Part shown: piece after piece, positions 61,685 through 64,000 of the stretch
How the letters are laid out: every line of letters begins with the position of its first letter
How positions within the stretch are numbered: position 1 is the stretch's first letter
From: Sporosarcina sp. FSL W8-0480
Lineage (GTDB): Bacteria > Bacillota > Bacilli > Bacillales_A > Planococcaceae
Assembly: GCF_037963765.1 (NCBI RefSeq)
Contig: NZ_CP150166.1
Span: forward strand, 124,001-188,000
Direction of reading: 5' to 3'
DNA length: 64,000 bases
Translations under genes and position numbers: made by a program
The notes under the pieces: model-generated
What the model was told of the DNA's origin: nothing
The model's input: only the letters and a program-made list of their open reading frames with translations
Database searches by the model: none

Positions 61685-63034
61685 TTAAACCAATATCATC
61701 CAAAGAATCATTGTGACAACAATTGTCGTAACCCCTTGTAGTAATGTCGCCATTGTTTGTGCTTTGTACGCATCCGTCACTTTCATTCCACTGAATTCCG
61801 TGACGACCCAGAAGAAGCTGTCGTTGACATGGCTCACAGTCATTGCTCCCGCACCTACTGCCATGACGACAAGTGCCAATGGAATCGCCCCTTCGATACC
61901 CATTGCCGGAAGCAATGGAGCTACCAGTGTGGATGTGATAACCAAGGCAGCAGTTGATGAACCTTGTGCCGTTTTCAAAGCTGCTGCAATGAAGAACGGA
62001 ACAAGTAGGAAGAATGCGCCGCCTGCTAATGCATCGAAATTCATTCCTCCGATCAGGTCAGCTACACCTGAATTCGAGATGACTTTTCCGAAAGCACCAC
62101 CCGCACCAGTGATTAGCAAAATTGGCGCCGCTTCTTTCAGACCTTCCCCTATCCACTTCGTTAATGTCTCTTCATTCAATTTCGGTAGAAGCAGGAATGC
62201 TGCAAGAACGCCAAATAACAAGGCAACTGTAGGTGACCCTAAGAATTGTAGGAAGTTCCTAAAACCGCTTTCTGCCATTGTCAACTTCGCAACGGAGCCG
62301 ATACCGATAAGGACGATTGGCAATACGATCGGAAGGAATGCTTTAAATGTTGAAGGCATTTGGCCAAAAGACTTAACGATTTCATCATAATCAAGGCCAT
62401 TATTTTCTTCATCATCTTCTGGTACGGAAATTTTAGTTCCGACCTTCACCGCCCATAAATATCCGACAACAACTGCTGGAATAGCAACAATTAGACCGAT
62501 CAGAATAATCGTACCAAGAAAACCTTCCGCTCCAATATTACCAGCCGCAGCAATCGGACCTGGTGTCGGTGGAACTAATGTATGGGTTGCATAAAGTCCA
62601 GTCGCAAGCGCAACCGCCATTGAAGCAATTGCAACTTTCGCACGTTTAGCCAATGCCTTCTTCAAGCTGGATAGAATAATAAAACCTGAATCACAGAAAA
62701 CCGGAATTGAAACGATATATCCAATAATGGACATCGCCAGTTGAGGACGCTTCTCCCCAATTAGGCGCAACACGACTTCCGCCATTCTGTACGCAGCACC
62801 GGACTTTTCCAAAATTACGCCGATGATCGTACCCGCAACAATGACGAGCCCGATTCCTTTCATTAATCCACCGAAGCCTTCGTTCACATTTTCAACGACA
62901 GTCAATAGCGGCATGCCAGACGTGATTCCAACGAAAAATGCACCAGCCAATAAAGATAAAAACGGGTGAACCTTGAATACTGCCGTAAGTACTACAATTA
63001 GAACTACACTTAGAACGATCATTGTAACTAACAT
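61685..63034 (-). CDS. GntP family permease (gluconate/glycerate type)
   Basis: A 449-residue permease with 12-14 hydrophobic helices and GntP family blocks such as HPFLSLLAGAFFVGITSGMP, ATGLYATHTLVPPTPGPIAAA near residue 145 and VSHVNDSFFWVVTEFSGM near the C-terminus. AGGGG lies 8 bases before ATG. It directly follows the glycerate kinase gene by 3 bases, so glycerate is a likely substrate. Confidence 0.9.
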   Translation of the reverse strand: MLVTMIVLSVVLIVVLTAVFKVHPFLSLLAGAFFVGITSGMPLLTVVENVNEGFGGLMKGIGLVIVAGTIIGVILEKSGAAYRMAEVVLRLIGEKRPQLAMSIIGYIVSIPVFCDSGFIILSSLKKALAKRAKVAIASMAVALATGLYATHTLVPPTPGPIAAAGNIGAEGFLGTIILIGLIVAIPAVVVGYLWAVKVGTKISVPEDDEENNGLDYDEIVKSFGQMPSTFKAFLPIVLPIVLIGIGSVAKLTMAESGFRNFLQFLGSPTVALLFGVLAAFLLLPKLNEETLTKWIGEGLKEAAPILLITGAGGAFGKVISNSGVADLIGGMNFDALAGGAFFLLVPFFIAAALKTAQGSSTAALVITSTLVAPLLPAMGIEGAIPLALVVMAVGAGAMTVSHVNDSFFWVVTEFSGMKVTDAYKAQTMATLLQGVTTIVVTMILWMILV

Positions 63035-63037
63035 TCC

Positions 63038-64000
63038 CTACACCCCTTTTTCTGTAATGAACTCCATTACTTTTTTTGTTTTCTTGCGCAAATGGTCCCG
63101 GGCATTCGCTATTGCGTCTTCCACGGATATTTTTTCATCCATGATGGCGTGAACTTGCGTAAACAACGGTGTCAATGCATCGCGACTTTCTTCATCCACA
63201 ACCCCTGAAATAAGAATGACGGGCAACGCTATCCGATGCGCCACTTTCGCAATACCAAATGGCGTTTTACCAGAAAGCGTTTGCAAATCGGTTTTTCCTT
63301 CACCAGTAATTATCAAATCCGCATCTTTCACATGTTGTTCAAAATCAATTGCTTCAAGAACAACTTCAATCCCTTGCCGCATTTCACAGTTGAAGAATGC
63401 TTGGAACGCACCACCCGCTCCTCCGGCTGCACCTGCTCCTGCCTTCGAATGAAGGGAGATTCCAGTTTCTCTTTCAATTACGTCTGCGAATCTGTGTAGA
63501 TTCTGGTCAAGTTGCTCCACATCTACCGGAGTCGCCCCCTTCTGTGGACCAAAAACAGCCGATGCCCCAACATGTCCTACAAACGGATTTTTCACATCAC
63601 TTGCGACCAAAAATTCACTATGCGCAATGCGTTCATCCCAATTCCCGCTGTCTATTGAGCAAATATGCTCGAGTCCGCCTCCCCCTTTTGGCAGTTCGAT
63701 CCCGTCTTTATTCAATAAACGAATACCAAGTGCTTGGAGGATTCCTGCGCCACCGTCATTCGTTGCGCTTCCACCAAGGCCAATGATGAATTTACGAAAA
63801 CCGTTGTCCAATGCATGGGCGATCAATTCACCGGTTCCGTAAGTTGATGCGATAATCGGATTCTTTTCATTTTCCTTCAGTCTCATAATTCCTGAAGCTT
63901 CCGCAATTTCAATCGCACATGTCTTGCCGTCCCCAAGAACTCCATATGACGCTCGAATAGGTCTGCCAAGTGGGTCTTCAACCAGTACGGACACATATCT
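63038..64000 (-). CDS. glxK: Glycerate kinase, 5' end beyond the window
   Basis: Phosphorylates D-glycerate (GarK/GlxK family). The frame remains open to base 64000, so the N-terminus is missing; 320 residues are visible. Family motifs: GLGGSATNDGGAG near visible residue 73, FGPQKGATP near 152, AGAAGGAGGAF near 195, and TGEGKTDLQTLSGKTP near 240. Forms an operon with the GntP permease, consistent with glycerate uptake and use. Confidence 0.92.
   Translation of the reverse strand, partial: RYVSVLVEDPLGRPIRASYGVLGDGKTCAIEIAEASGIMRLKENEKNPIIASTYGTGELIAHALDNGFRKFIIGLGGSATNDGGAGILQALGIRLLNKDGIELPKGGGGLEHICSIDSGNWDERIAHSEFLVASDVKNPFVGHVGASAVFGPQKGATPVDVEQLDQNLHRFADVIERETGISLHSKAGAGAAGGAGGAFQAFFNCEMRQGIEVVLEAIDFEQHVKDADLIITGEGKTDLQTLSGKTPFGIAKVAHRIALPVILISGVVDEESRDALTPLFTQVHAIMDEKISVEDAIANARDHLRKKTKKVMEFITEKGV

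Noticed and set aside
1..64000. tRNA, rRNA genes, insertion sequences or prophage
   Set aside because: No tRNA-like cloverleaf, rRNA segment, transposase or integrase was recognised in the window.

Overview
The window looks like chromosome from a low-to-moderate GC, Gram-positive, facultatively nitrate-respiring member of the Bacillales, most like Sporosarcina or a related Planococcaceae. The basis is the Staphylococcus/Bacillus-type narGHJI-nreABC block, strong AGGAGG ribosome sites with frequent TTG/GTG starts, T-box and cobalamin riboswitches, an SLH-anchored surface layer and a Bce-type detoxification module. The assignment is inference from gene content; no rRNA or tRNA gene was seen.

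Layout. 1-786: 3' part of hutG (histidine degradation). 1034-6533: molybdenum cofactor genes (moeA-mobB-moaE-moaD-mobA-moaA on the minus strand, moaC divergent, moaB). 6546-18464: one minus-strand anaerobic block read narG-narH-narJ-narI-nreA-nreB-nreC-hemerythrin-narK(PAS)-moeB-moaB, so nitrate reductase, its oxygen/nitrate sensing system, its transporter and its cofactor genes lie together. An NreC-type palindrome precedes narG, and an FNR box sits at -41.5 of the predicted promoter of scdA, the Fe-S repair gene. 19862-23955: a LytTR regulator fused to a degenerate ABC ATPase, an ABC exporter, a 25-residue membrane peptide and an M50 membrane protease. 24166-28146: class I ribonucleotide reductase (nrdE, flavodoxin, nrdF) behind a cobalamin riboswitch and terminator. 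28290-33116: erythromycin-esterase-like protein, DUF3221-type lipoprotein, T-box-controlled argS. 33249-37764: bceRS-bceAB. 38261-40934: compact three-gene osmoprotectant ABC importer. 41349-43168: nucleotidyltransferase and NERD protein. 43317-51430: cobalamin-riboswitch-controlled uptake system with an SLH-anchored, mirror-symmetric transcobalamin-like protein, a DUF4430 lipoprotein and an ECF transporter. 51555-54791: two tandem PPC+SLH surface proteins. 54953-59742: UDG, SRPBCC, methyltransferase, kinase, GrpB, DinB and APH genes. 60297-61082: Fur-controlled flavoreductase. 61164-64000: broken HAD gene, GntP permease, glycerate kinase (cut by the window end).

The most unusual structural signal is a set of intergenic tandem arrays at eight gene junctions. 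They have an exact 21-bp period (20 bp at one locus), their units start with TTTAY followed by a CG-containing core, and they occupy five of the seven convergent junctions but never an operon interior. The period equals about two turns of B-DNA. A second theme is cobalamin: two B12 riboswitches control nrdEF and the surface B12-capture/ECF system.
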